A stretch of DNA of 64,000 nt from Devosia beringensis (GTDB lineage: Bacteria > Pseudomonadota > Alphaproteobacteria > Rhizobiales > Devosiaceae): positions 806,001 through 870,000 of the forward strand of contig NZ_CP045422.1 in NCBI RefSeq assembly GCF_014926585.1, read 5' to 3'. Below the pieces are notes generated by a model that worked only from the letters and a program-made list of their open reading frames with translations, ran no database searches and was not told the DNA's origin. This document shows, in pieces, positions 53,075-61,777 of the stretch. The position numbers and the translations under genes were made by a program. Every line of letters starts with the position of its first letter. Position 1 is the first letter of the stretch.

Positions 53075-53305
53075 AGATGGGTTGTCTTTGGTCATGAATA
53101 ACTCCTCTCAAGGTGCCGCTCGGCGGGCTGAGGGAGTGCGTTGGGAGACCATGACAGAAGCGGGCACCAACGCAGATGCCCTCGGGCCCTGCCAAGGTGA
53201 TCCGACATCGCGTGGCGGCAGATGCCGCCGACGCCAGAGGGGCCCGGTCACGCCAGAGGAGATTGGCGTGGGCCAAAGCCGTTACAAGAGGGCATTCATA
53301 ATTTT
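53075..53305. other. Noncoding spacer between the IS and the LysR gene
   Basis: 231 bases without a convincing gene. It holds a small hairpin GGCGGC-agat-GCCGCC near 53216. It may be the original upstream region of terB, now cut off by the IS. Confidence 0.45.
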
Positions 53306-54193
53306 CTAGAGCGACCAATGCGCGGCAATGGCGATCAGTTCTTCAGCGACCGGGCTTTGGAACTGCCGGTTGAAGGTCAGCGCGTAAAAGGCTTCTTCGA
53401 TCCCCGGCAGTCGCACCACTTCGCGCAAAGTGCCTGCCTCCAGTTCGTCGCGAACCACGATTGCGGGGAGCGGGGCCAGACCGATGCCCTCGCGCGCCAT
53501 CAACCGGAGCATTGCCATGTCGTCGACTTCCGCAACCACGGAAGGAATGATGCCGAGGCGTGCACAGAGAGCGTCGAATTCGACCCGAATAGTGCTGGCG
53601 CCGGTCGGCAGGATGACGCCATGTGTTCTCAGGGCGTCCTGGGGGGTCGCGGCATGCGATTGCAAGGCTGCCGCTCCGAACAGGGCGATGGGTTGGCGGG
53701 CCAGCCGGTGCGCCACCAACTCATCGGCATGGCCAGCAGCGGGGGCCGCATTGCACAGCACGACATCAAGCTCGAGGCGGCGCAGCAGGCCGGTCAACTC
53801 GACGAGGCTGCCCGAGCTCAACACGACTTCAAGGTTGGCCCGACCCAGGCAAGGCCGCAGAAAATCGATCTGAAAATTGCGCGAAAGGGTGGCCAGTGCG
53901 CCAACACGCAGGACCTGTCGGCGCCCGGAGCCGACGCGTAGCGTCGTCAACAGGTCCTCACCCATGTCGAAGATGGCATCGGCATGGTCGAGCGCCACTT
54001 TGCCGGCCTCGGTCAGCACGAGCCGACGACCGACTCGTTCGAAGAGCGGGTGCCCCAACCGGGTCTCGAGAATCTGGATCTGGGTGGAGAGGGCAGACTG
54101 CGAGACAGCCAGCAGACGCGCGGCGCGCGTGAGGTTGCCCTCGCGGGCAACCTGCCTGAAATACCACAAGTGTCGGAAGTTCAGCGTCTTCAT
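53306..54193 (-). CDS. LysR-type transcriptional regulator
   Basis: 295 residues. HTH at about 5-60 (NLTRAARLLAVSQSALSTQIQILE, core AARLLAVSQSALS) followed by the LysR substrate domain. The start MKTLNFRHLWYFRQVAREGN resembles NhaR-type members. It is divergent from the SbtA-like permease gene, and a short palindrome lies between. Likely regulates that permease and itself (inference). Confidence 0.92.
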   Translation of the reverse strand: MKTLNFRHLWYFRQVAREGNLTRAARLLAVSQSALSTQIQILETRLGHPLFERVGRRLVLTEAGKVALDHADAIFDMGEDLLTTLRVGSGRRQVLRVGALATLSRNFQIDFLRPCLGRANLEVVLSSGSLVELTGLLRRLELDVVLCNAAPAAGHADELVAHRLARQPIALFGAAALQSHAATPQDALRTHGVILPTGASTIRVEFDALCARLGIIPSVVAEVDDMAMLRLMAREGIGLAPLPAIVVRDELEAGTLREVVRLPGIEEAFYALTFNRQFQSPVAEELIAIAAHWSL

Positions 54194-54214
54194 GGTTCTT
54201 ACATACAGAACGAT

Positions 54215-54227
54215 TTGATCTGATCAA
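54215..54227. promoter_or_regulatory. Palindrome in the LysR-sbtA divergent region
   Basis: Perfect TTGATC-T-GATCAA, 22 bases from the LysR start and 66 from the chosen permease start. Suitable as part of a LysR-type operator. Confidence 0.5.
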
Positions 54228-54292
54228 TGAATTTTATTGAACTATCGGTTCGCGCTAGGTCGGCCTTGCCCTCCCTGCAAACTGGCGATCCG

Positions 54293-55240
54293 ATGGAAAT
54301 CCTGCTCTCACCTGCCATCCTGTTCTTCGCACTCGGCATTGTCGCCGCCTCCATCCGCAGCAGTCTGGAAATCCCCGAGGCTGTCAGCAAGGGACTGGCC
54401 ATCTACCTGATGACCGCGATCGGGCTAAAGGGCGGGGTCCAGGTTTCGACGTCCGGCGTAACGAGCGAGCTGGTGGTTGCCGGCCTGACCGGTATCGGCC
54501 TCAGCCTGTTGCTCCCGGTTCCCGCATTCTGGGCCATGCGGCGCCTGGCCAAGCTGGACACTGTCAATGCGGGTGCCATCGCGGCCCATTATGGGTCCGT
54601 GTCGGTGGTGACCTTCGTCACGGGGATGGCCATACTCGAGGCTGGCGGCCTGCCGGTCGCCGGCTACATGGTCGCTGTGCTCGCCATGATGGAGGCGCCG
54701 GCGATCATTACCGGCATCTGGCTCGCCAAGCGCGGCGAGGGTGCCGGGGCCCGGGCCCTGCGCGGACACCTTTCGCACGCGATGCGAGATGGCGCGGTGG
54801 TGCTGCTACTGGGTAGTTTCATCGTCGGTCTTGCGGTTGGCAAGAGCGGCTTTGATCCGATCCGGCCCGTCTTCGAGCACGCCTTTGGGGGTGTCCTTTG
54901 CCTGTTCCTGTTGGAAATGGGCCTGGTTGCCGCGCGCCATCTCATGCGGACCCGCAGCGTGACACCCGTCATCGCGGCGCTGGCGGTGGTTATTGCCTTC
55001 GTGAACGGGACGGTGGGGGTTCTGGCCGGCGCCCTGATCGGGCTCGACACTGGTTCGACCGCGGCGCTGGGTATCCTTGCCGGCAGCGCCAGCTATATTG
55101 CGGCGCCGGCTGCCATTCGGCTGGCCTTGCCGGAAGCCGACATTGGCCTGCCCCTGGCCATGTCGCTGGCCATCACGTTCCCCTTCAATGTGCTGGTGGG
55201 TATTCCGATCTTCACGACCCTGGCCCGACTTCTGACTTGA
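54293..55240 (+). CDS. SbtA-like sodium-dependent bicarbonate transporter family permease
   Basis: 315 residues, about ten hydrophobic segments in two inverted halves. SbtA-family features: PAILFFALGIVAASIRS at the N terminus, LTAIGLKGG-like segment (LMTAIGLKGGVQVS), AGAIAAHYGSVSVVTF and ILAGSASYIAAPAAIRLALPEA. The start ATG 54293 matches family starts; an ATG 22 codons earlier overlaps the palindrome. Cyanobacterial SbtA takes up bicarbonate with sodium; the substrate in heterotrophs is not established. Confidence 0.85.
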   Translation: MEILLSPAILFFALGIVAASIRSSLEIPEAVSKGLAIYLMTAIGLKGGVQVSTSGVTSELVVAGLTGIGLSLLLPVPAFWAMRRLAKLDTVNAGAIAAHYGSVSVVTFVTGMAILEAGGLPVAGYMVAVLAMMEAPAIITGIWLAKRGEGAGARALRGHLSHAMRDGAVVLLLGSFIVGLAVGKSGFDPIRPVFEHAFGGVLCLFLLEMGLVAARHLMRTRSVTPVIAALAVVIAFVNGTVGVLAGALIGLDTGSTAALGILAGSASYIAAPAAIRLALPEADIGLPLAMSLAITFPFNVLVGIPIFTTLARLLT

Positions 55241-55505
55241 GCGTCACACAATCAGAGGATTTCCCATGGTCGCTTGTGCACGGCAGCTTTCAGCTTCTAG
55301 CTCTTGAGCCTCGACCGTCCGAGACGGGGTCGGCTGCGGCCTATCGCTGGTGACTGGTGGCAATGTCGCGTAGACAGGCGCGCGCCTCCCCTGCCGCCAA
55401 AACGCTCCGCTTGGTCGCATGGCGCGAGGATGGGGGATGGACTAGAGTTGACGGCTTGGATTGGGACAGCGACACTGACCCAGAACCGACCTATTGGACT
55501 TCCTT

Positions 55506-56681
55506 ATGCCCGTGCTCAACCGTATTGCCGAGTTTGCCGACGAAATCGCCGCCTGGCGGCAGGATTTTCATGCGCATCCGGAGATCCTCTACGCGGTGGA
55601 GCGGACGGCGGGCGTGGTGGCAGACAAACTCAGGGAATTCGGCTGCGACGAGATCGTCACCGGGATCGGCGGCACGGGCGTGGTGGGGATCATCAACGGC
55701 CGCAGCAATGGCAGCGGGCGGACGATCGGGCTGCGGGCCGACATGGACGCCCTGCCGATCACCGAAAAGACCGGCGCGGCCTATGCCTCGACCGTGGACG
55801 GCAAGATGCATGCCTGCGGCCATGACGGGCATACCGCCATGCTGCTGGGCGCGGCGAAATACCTGGCGGAGACGCGCAATTTCGACGGCCGCATCGCTGT
55901 CATCTTCCAGCCGGCCGAAGAGGGCGGCGCCGGCGCCAAGGCCATGCTGGACGACAGGCTGGTGGAAAATTTCGGCATTGACGAGTTCTACGGCATGCAT
56001 AACTGGCCGGGCATGCCGGCGGGGCAGTTCGGCATCCGTGCCGGCGGCATCATGGCGGCGACCGACCGCTTCTATATCGACATTACCGGCCAGGGCGGCC
56101 ATGCGGCGCGGCCGCAGACCACGGTGGACCCGATCATCGTCGCGGCCAACATGATCGTGGGCATGCAGGCGATCGTGTCGCGCAATGTCGATCCGCTGGC
56201 CAGCGCCGTGCTGTCGGTGACGATGCTGGAGGCCGGCGAGGCGGACAATGTGATTTCGCGCACGGCCAAGATCACGGGCACGGTGCGCACGCTGGACCTG
56301 GGTGTGCAGGACCTGATCGAGCAGCGGCTGGCCGATTTCGTGCCGCAATTTGCCAAGAGCTTCGGCGCGACGGCCAGCGTGCGCTATGCACGCGGCTATC
56401 CGGTGACGGTCAATGCGCCCGAGCAGACGGCCTTTGCCGCCGCGGTGGCCAGCGAGATCGCCGGACCCGGTCGGGTCGATGCCGATGCGCCGCCCTCGAT
56501 GGGCGGGGAGGACTTTTCCTTCATGCTGGAGCGCCGGCCAGGCGCCTATATCTTTGTCGGCAATGGCGACAGCAGCGAGCTGCATACCGACAGCTACGAT
56601 TTCAACGACGCGATCATCCCGGCGGGCACCAGCTATTGGGTGCGGCTGGCGGAACGGGCTTTGCCCCTTGATGGGCGATAG
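55506..56681 (+). CDS. M20-family amidohydrolase (hippurate/amino-acid amide type)
   Basis: 391 residues. Metal ligands: HACGHDGHTAMLLGAA (about residues 99-114) and the EEGGAGA segment near 137, with the later GMHNWPGMPAG and MGGEDFSFML. This is the M20D group, dinuclear metallohydrolases acting on N-acyl amino acids. Cytoplasmic. ATG 55506 was used; a TTG four codons earlier is in frame. The gap from the permease gene is 265 bases with no clear terminator; a promoter with TTGACG near 55450 is possible. Confidence 0.92.
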   Translation: MPVLNRIAEFADEIAAWRQDFHAHPEILYAVERTAGVVADKLREFGCDEIVTGIGGTGVVGIINGRSNGSGRTIGLRADMDALPITEKTGAAYASTVDGKMHACGHDGHTAMLLGAAKYLAETRNFDGRIAVIFQPAEEGGAGAKAMLDDRLVENFGIDEFYGMHNWPGMPAGQFGIRAGGIMAATDRFYIDITGQGGHAARPQTTVDPIIVAANMIVGMQAIVSRNVDPLASAVLSVTMLEAGEADNVISRTAKITGTVRTLDLGVQDLIEQRLADFVPQFAKSFGATASVRYARGYPVTVNAPEQTAFAAAVASEIAGPGRVDADAPPSMGGEDFSFMLERRPGAYIFVGNGDSSELHTDSYDFNDAIIPAGTSYWVRLAERALPLDGR

Positions 56682-56787
56682 TCGCATCATGGCGGCCCGC
56701 CCCTAGCGGGCTGCTGCAGTTTGCGGATCACGTCCCGGACCAGGCTCGGCTCGGGTTTTCACCGTCCACCAATCTGGCGCATCTGAC

Positions 56788-57867
56788 GTGACTCTCATCC
56801 CAGCAAAAGCACTGCCGGCCTTGCGGCAAACCCTTGTCCCCATCCTGTTCACCCTGCTGGTTTCGGCGGCGGGGGGTGGGGTGGCAACCGTGCTGGGGCT
56901 ACCGGCAGGGTGGCTCATGGGCGGGGCGCTGGCGGTGGCCGTGGCGGCGATTGCCGGCCTGCCCATGGTGATGCCGGACCGGCTGCGCGACCTGGCATTC
57001 CTGTTGGTGGGCATGTCGATGGGGGCCAGCGTGGCGCCCGACAGCCTGGCGCTGGTGGCCAGCTGGCCGGTGACGATCCTGGCGCTGGCGCTCGAACTGG
57101 TGATCATCGTGGCGGCAACCGGCTGGATGCTGGCAAAGGTGTTCAAGCTCGATACCGGCACGGCCTATCTGAGCTCGTTTCCGGGTCATCTCTCCTTCGT
57201 GCTGGGGATCGCCTCGTCGGGGGTGGGCGATGCACGGCAGATCGTCATCATCCAGGTGATCCGCATCATGATGCTGACCATCTGCGTGCCGATCGGGGCG
57301 CTGTTCCTGCCGATCGATCATTTTGCGCCGGCGGTGCCGGTCGGCTATCTCGACCTGGGGCAATTGCTGGCGCTGGCGGCGCTGTGCATTGCCGTCGGGC
57401 TGGTCTTCGTGCGGCTCAAGGTGCCGGCCGGCTTCGTGCTCGGCGCCATGGCGGCAGCGACCACGGCCAAGCTGGCGGGGCTCTATGTAGCGGCCATTCC
57501 GGGGCCGCTGGTGACCGCGACCTTCGTGCTGACCGGGGCGCTGATCGGCTCGCGCTTTGCCGGCATCACCCGGCGTGAGCTCATCACCGCCGCCAAGGGC
57601 GGCGTGGTGGCGACGGGCATGACGGTGGGGATTGTCAGCCTGATCGCGTTTCTGGCGAGCCTCGTCGTCGACATGCCCTATGGCCAGATCTGGCTGGGAC
57701 TGGCGCCGGGCGCGCTGGAGGGCATGGGCGCGCTGGGCATTGCGCTGGGCTATGACACGGCGTTCATTGCCGCCCACCATGTGCTGCGCCTGCTGATGCT
57801 GACGCTGGCAATTCCTGCCGTTGTGGTACTGATCCGGCGGCGCGAATCTGCCACAATTGGTGGCTAG
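56788..57867 (+). CDS. AbrB-family membrane protein (AbrB duplication type)
   Basis: 359 residues, about ten membrane segments, two repeats of the AbrB domain. LGLPAGWLMGGALAVA and FLSSFPGH-like TAYLSSFPGHLSF mark the first repeat. GFVLGAMAAATTAKL and LAPGALEGMGALGIALG mark the second. Once called ammonia monooxygenase; the family is now seen as putative transporters of unknown substrate. Starts at GTG. The M20 hydrolase lies upstream on the same strand, so release of a product is possible (inference). Confidence 0.88.
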   Translation: MTLIPAKALPALRQTLVPILFTLLVSAAGGGVATVLGLPAGWLMGGALAVAVAAIAGLPMVMPDRLRDLAFLLVGMSMGASVAPDSLALVASWPVTILALALELVIIVAATGWMLAKVFKLDTGTAYLSSFPGHLSFVLGIASSGVGDARQIVIIQVIRIMMLTICVPIGALFLPIDHFAPAVPVGYLDLGQLLALAALCIAVGLVFVRLKVPAGFVLGAMAAATTAKLAGLYVAAIPGPLVTATFVLTGALIGSRFAGITRRELITAAKGGVVATGMTVGIVSLIAFLASLVVDMPYGQIWLGLAPGALEGMGALGIALGYDTAFIAAHHVLRLLMLTLAIPAVVVLIRRRESATIGG

Positions 57868-57892
57868 ATTCCGGCCAAATGGAGACCATGAC

Positions 57893-58192
57893 ATGTTGCG
57901 AACTACTCTGGCGGCGTTGGCCGTGACCCTGCTGGCCACCGTGCCGTCCTATGCCGTGATGTGCCAGGACACCGGCAATGTGATTTCGTTCGAATACATG
58001 GACGGCGACCAGGTCAAGATCAACGAGGCCGACCGCAACGATTACGACATGACCGAACTGCGTCAGCGCGGTGTCGATGCGATACGCGTCGAGCGCTGGG
58101 GCAATTGCGTGCGGGCCTTTGTGCGCCTGGCCGACGGCACCGAAGAAATGCAGTTCTTCAATCCGGGCAGCTATACCCGCGCCTACGACTAA
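57893..58192 (+). CDS. Small secreted protein of unknown function
   Basis: 99 residues with a signal peptide (LAALAVTLLATVPSYAV). The mature part has two Cys (VMCQDTGN, WGNCVRAF) that could pair, and is acidic. ATG 57893 follows GGAGACC. It ends at a strong terminator. No domain recognised; periplasmic location is predicted. Confidence 0.7.
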   Translation: MLRTTLAALAVTLLATVPSYAVMCQDTGNVISFEYMDGDQVKINEADRNDYDMTELRQRGVDAIRVERWGNCVRAFVRLADGTEEMQFFNPGSYTRAYD

Positions 58193-58221
58193 GCGGGTCG
58201 CAGACCCCCTACCCTGTTTGT

Positions 58222-58260
58222 CCCGGTCGGCGCCTTAAGCGCCGGCCGGGTTTTGTTTTG
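58222..58260 (+). terminator. Rho-independent terminator, shared by convergent genes
   Basis: Stem CCCGGTCGGCGC / GCGCCGGCCGGG (one T-G wobble) with loop CTTAA and the tail TTTTGTTTT. It lies between the small secreted protein and the stop of the convergent GH13 gene. Confidence 0.9.
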
Positions 58261-58264
58261 AGAA

Positions 58265-59908
58265 CTAGGCCAGATCGCTGATGGTGGCCGTGCTCGAGAC
58301 ATCAATGGCGATGAAGGCATAGCCATTGGGCCCGAGGCGCAGGTTGGCATCGGCCAGCACGGCGCGTTCGGAGACCGGCTCGAGCATGGTGCCTTCATGC
58401 AGGCCGCTGACGGCAACGGCCCGCTCATGGGGCGAGAGGTTGAAGATACAGAGCATGGCACCGGTCTCGGTGGCGCGGCGGAAGGCCAGGATCGGCTCGG
58501 CCAGGTCGAAGAAGCCGATATCGCCCAGAGCCAGCACGGGATGGGCTTTGCGCCAGGCCAGAATGGTGCGGTAAAAGGCCAGGGTCGAGCCGGGATCGGC
58601 CTGCTGGGTGGCGACGTTGAGCATGGATTGCGGCGGCTTGACCGGCAGCCAGGGTGTGCCGGTGGTAAAGCCATTGGGTGGATTGCCCTCGTCCCAGGGG
58701 ATGGGCGTGCGGCAGCCGTCGCGGCCCTTGTCCTGCGGCCAGAAGCGGATGCCGCGCGGATCGGTGAGTTCCTCAAACAGCAATTCGGTTTCGGGCAGGC
58801 CCAGTTCCTCGCCCTGATAGAGGCAGACAGAGCCGCGCAGCGACAGCACCAAAGCGGCGGTCTGGTCGGCCAGGTCGCGCGGGTTGAGCGCATGCTCGGC
58901 CCAGCGGGTGACATGGCGCGGCACGTCGTGGTTGGAAAAGCTCCAGCACGGCCAGCCATCGGGGCCGATGGCGAAGAACTTGTCGATGCGCGAGCGGAAG
59001 TGCTCGGCGGTGAATTCGTGGCCGAGGAAATCAAAGCCGTAGCACATGTGCAGCGTGTCGCCGCCCGAGGTATATTGCGCCATCAGCTCGACCGACTGGT
59101 GGCTGTCGCCGACCTCGCCCACCGAGGTGGTGCCGGGGAACTGATCGAGCAGGGTGCGGACGCGGCGCAGGAAATCGAGGTTTTCCGGCTGGCTCTTGGA
59201 AAACTGGTGGATCTGCATTTCGTAGGGGCTGGTGGCCAGCGGCAGATGTTCCTCGATCGGATTGGCCGGGTTGGAACGCAGCTGCTGGTCGTGGAAATAG
59301 TAGTTCACGGTATCGAGGCGGAAGCCATCGACGCCGCGCTCGAGCCAGAAGCGCATGACATCGAGCACGGCATCCTGCACGGCGGGATTGTGGAAGTTGA
59401 GGTCGGGCTGGCTGATCAGGAAATTGTGCAGGTAATATTGCCGGCGCGTGCCGTTCCATTCCCAGACGCTGCCGCCGAAGACCGCCGGCCAGTTATTGGG
59501 CGGTGAGCCATCGGGCAGCGGATCGGCCCAGACATACCAGTCGGCGCGGGCATTGGTGCGCGACAGGCGGCTTTCCTTGAACCAGGCATGCTGATCGGAG
59601 GTGTGGCTGACCACCTGATCCATGATGACCTTGAGGCCGCGGGCATGGGCCTGGGCCACCAGGGTATCGAAATCCTCGAGCGAGCCGAAGAGCGGATCGA
59701 TCTCGCAATAGTCCGAGACATCATAGCCCATATCTGCCTGGGGCGACTTGGTGATGGGCGACAGCCAGATGCAGTCGACGCCGAGGCTCGCAATGTGATC
59801 GAGCCGGGCGATGATGCCGGGCAGATCGCCAATGCCATCGCCATTGCTGTCCTGAAACGAGCGCGGATAGACCTGATAAATTACGCCGCCACGCCACCAT
59901 TGCGTCAT
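58265..59908 (-). CDS. Alpha-glucosidase, glycoside hydrolase family 13 (second copy)
   Basis: 547 residues, cytoplasmic. Nucleophile Asp in GFRLDTVNYY, Glu in SVGEVGDSHQS, third Asp in FSNHDVPRH. It is a close relative of the GH13 enzyme at 40.8-42.5 kb over most of its length: both have IYPRSFQ, DWYVWADP, LHNFL(V/I)SQPDLNFHNP and GSVCLYQGEELGL. A GGAGCGG sequence precedes the ATG. The two probably differ in substrate, as GH13 paralogues often do. It is alone in its transcript. Confidence 0.94.
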   Translation of the reverse strand: MTQWWRGGVIYQVYPRSFQDSNGDGIGDLPGIIARLDHIASLGVDCIWLSPITKSPQADMGYDVSDYCEIDPLFGSLEDFDTLVAQAHARGLKVIMDQVVSHTSDQHAWFKESRLSRTNARADWYVWADPLPDGSPPNNWPAVFGGSVWEWNGTRRQYYLHNFLISQPDLNFHNPAVQDAVLDVMRFWLERGVDGFRLDTVNYYFHDQQLRSNPANPIEEHLPLATSPYEMQIHQFSKSQPENLDFLRRVRTLLDQFPGTTSVGEVGDSHQSVELMAQYTSGGDTLHMCYGFDFLGHEFTAEHFRSRIDKFFAIGPDGWPCWSFSNHDVPRHVTRWAEHALNPRDLADQTAALVLSLRGSVCLYQGEELGLPETELLFEELTDPRGIRFWPQDKGRDGCRTPIPWDEGNPPNGFTTGTPWLPVKPPQSMLNVATQQADPGSTLAFYRTILAWRKAHPVLALGDIGFFDLAEPILAFRRATETGAMLCIFNLSPHERAVAVSGLHEGTMLEPVSERAVLADANLRLGPNGYAFIAIDVSSTATISDLA

Positions 59909-60058
59909 CTGTCCGCTCCGTCATTGCTTTTCTGGGTCGGCCCCGCGGGCCGGAATTGGCGGGGAACCTATCTGGTCCGAGGCGCCAAGGGAATCCGTGC
60001 CCGACGCGGGGCAGCCGCCCGGACATGGCAGGGCAGCAGCCGCTAGATGACCCGGGCT

Positions 60059-60673
60059 TCAGGCCTGCGGATGGGTGGTGGCGAAGGCCGGCAAGGCGCG
60101 GCTGCGCCCGGACAATGCCAGCAGGCGCGGCATGGTCGCGGGATCGGTGAGGCCGGCCACGGTGCCGAGGAAATCCACAGTCGCCACCACGGCGGCATCG
60201 GCGCCATTGGGATGGGTGCCGCCGAACCAGGCCGTGGCGGGGGTCTGCGTCTCGAGCGCGGCCAGACCCTCTTCGAGCTGGCTGCGCAGGCGGGTGACCC
60301 AGTCGGGCCAGACGAGGTCGGGTGGGCGGCGCTCGGTTTCGTAGACAAAAGCGACGCCCTTTTCCGCCACGGCATGGGCGAGGGCGATGACCTGTTGGCA
60401 GGCAATGCGCTGCGGACCGGGTTCGGGCAACAGGCGATAAGCGGGCTCGGCAGTGGTTTCGAGATAATCGATGATGGCGTAAGTCTCGATCAGGTCGCCA
60501 TCGGGGGTGGTCAAAACCGGTACCCGGCTGAGGGGATTGTGGGCGCGGAAGCGCTCGAAATCGGCGCCGAACAGCTCGACGGGACGCCGCTCGAAGGCGC
60601 GGTCCTGCAGGGCCAGCCAGATGGCGACGCGGCGGACAAAGGGCGAGCGCTTGCCGCCATGCAAGATCAGCAT
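60059..60673 (-). CDS. Glutathione S-transferase family protein
   Basis: 204 residues from ATG 60673. The N-terminal thioredoxin-like domain (MLILHGGKRSPFVRRVAIWL) has the Ser of the SPFVRR type as the glutathione contact, then VPVLTTPDGDLIETYAIIDYLE as the binding loop (core: LIETYAIIDYLE). The C-terminal helical domain follows. The role is not specific: detoxification or a metabolic step. It lies two bases after the D-2-hydroxyacid dehydrogenase gene, so they share a transcript. Confidence 0.9.
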   Translation of the reverse strand: MLILHGGKRSPFVRRVAIWLALQDRAFERRPVELFGADFERFRAHNPLSRVPVLTTPDGDLIETYAIIDYLETTAEPAYRLLPEPGPQRIACQQVIALAHAVAEKGVAFVYETERRPPDLVWPDWVTRLRSQLEEGLAALETQTPATAWFGGTHPNGADAAVVATVDFLGTVAGLTDPATMPRLLALSGRSRALPAFATTHPQA

Positions 60674-60675
60674 GA

Positions 60676-61614
60676 TCAGACCACCGCTGAGATGAGCGGC
60701 TCGCCGGCAAAGTGGGCGTCGAGATTGGCGACGACCAGGGCGCCCATGGCATTGCGGGTCTGGGTGGTGGCGCTGCCCATGTGGGGCGAGAGCACGACAT
60801 TGTCGAGGGCGAAGAAGCCTTCGGGCATGGAAGGCTCGTTCTCGAAGACGTCGAGCGCCGCGCCGCCGAGGCCGCCAGACTGCAGCAGTTCGAGCATGGC
60901 GGGCTCGTCGACCAGGGTGCCGCGGGCGACGTTGACCAGGTGCCCCTGGGGGCCGAGGGCTTCGAGGACCTCGCGCGACACGATGCGCTCGGTGCCCTGG
61001 CCGCCGGGGGCGATGATGACCAGCCAGTCGCTGTCGCGGGCCATGTCGACCAGGCTGTCGTAAAAGACATGCGGCTCGGATGGCTGGCGCTTCCGGCCGT
61101 AATAGACCACCCGCATCTTCATGGCCTGGGCGCGGCTGGCGATTTCCTTGCCGATGCGGCCGAGGCCCAAAATACCGACGGTCTTGCCGGTGAGTTCGGA
61201 GAAGAGGCCCATATTGCCCGCGGGCCATTTGCCCTGGCGCACAAACTGGTCGGCCTGGGGAATTCGGCGAGCCAAAGCGATCATCAGGCCGATGGTGAGC
61301 TCGGCCACCGCGTCGTTGAGGACATTGGGGGTATTGGTGACGCGCACATTGGCGGCGCGAGCGGCATTGGTATCGATCGAATCGTAGCCGACGCCGAAAT
61401 TGGCGATGATCTCGAGCGCGGGGAGCTGGCCGATCAGCTCGGCGCTGACGGCGCCGCCGGCAATGGCGCGGATCGAAGGGGCATGTTCGGCGATGAAGGC
61501 CGCCCGGTCGGCGGCCTCATGCAGCTTGTGCACGGTGAAGCGCTCGGCCAGAGCCGCCTCGCAGGAGGCGAGCAGCTTGTGGGTCTGGAGGATGGCGATG
61601 GCTTTATCGGTCAT
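60676..61614 (-). CDS. D-2-hydroxyacid dehydrogenase (NAD-binding)
   Basis: 312 residues from ATG 61614. NAD motif GKTVGILGLGRIGKE, catalytic Arg in VNVARGTLVDE, Glu in DVFENEP and His in LSPHMGSAT. Reduces 2-oxo acids such as glyoxylate or hydroxypyruvate, or oxidises D-2-hydroxyacids. Next to a GST gene. The opposite gene (ATP-grasp) starts 164 bases away, so the spacer holds divergent promoters. Confidence 0.94.
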   Translation of the reverse strand: MTDKAIAILQTHKLLASCEAALAERFTVHKLHEAADRAAFIAEHAPSIRAIAGGAVSAELIGQLPALEIIANFGVGYDSIDTNAARAANVRVTNTPNVLNDAVAELTIGLMIALARRIPQADQFVRQGKWPAGNMGLFSELTGKTVGILGLGRIGKEIASRAQAMKMRVVYYGRKRQPSEPHVFYDSLVDMARDSDWLVIIAPGGQGTERIVSREVLEALGPQGHLVNVARGTLVDEPAMLELLQSGGLGGAALDVFENEPSMPEGFFALDNVVLSPHMGSATTQTRNAMGALVVANLDAHFAGEPLISAVV

Positions 61615-61777
61615 TCGGCGGGCTCGCAGCAGGAAAGGGTTGCCCAAGGCGGTACCATACAAGCGGCGGACAGTGGCGCAAATAGTTGGCCAAAGCGCGT
61701 GATCGGCTGGACGGGGCCGCGCAAACGTGTAGCAATGTGAAGGCGATGGGACGAGCCGCATAACCAGTCGGAGCACA

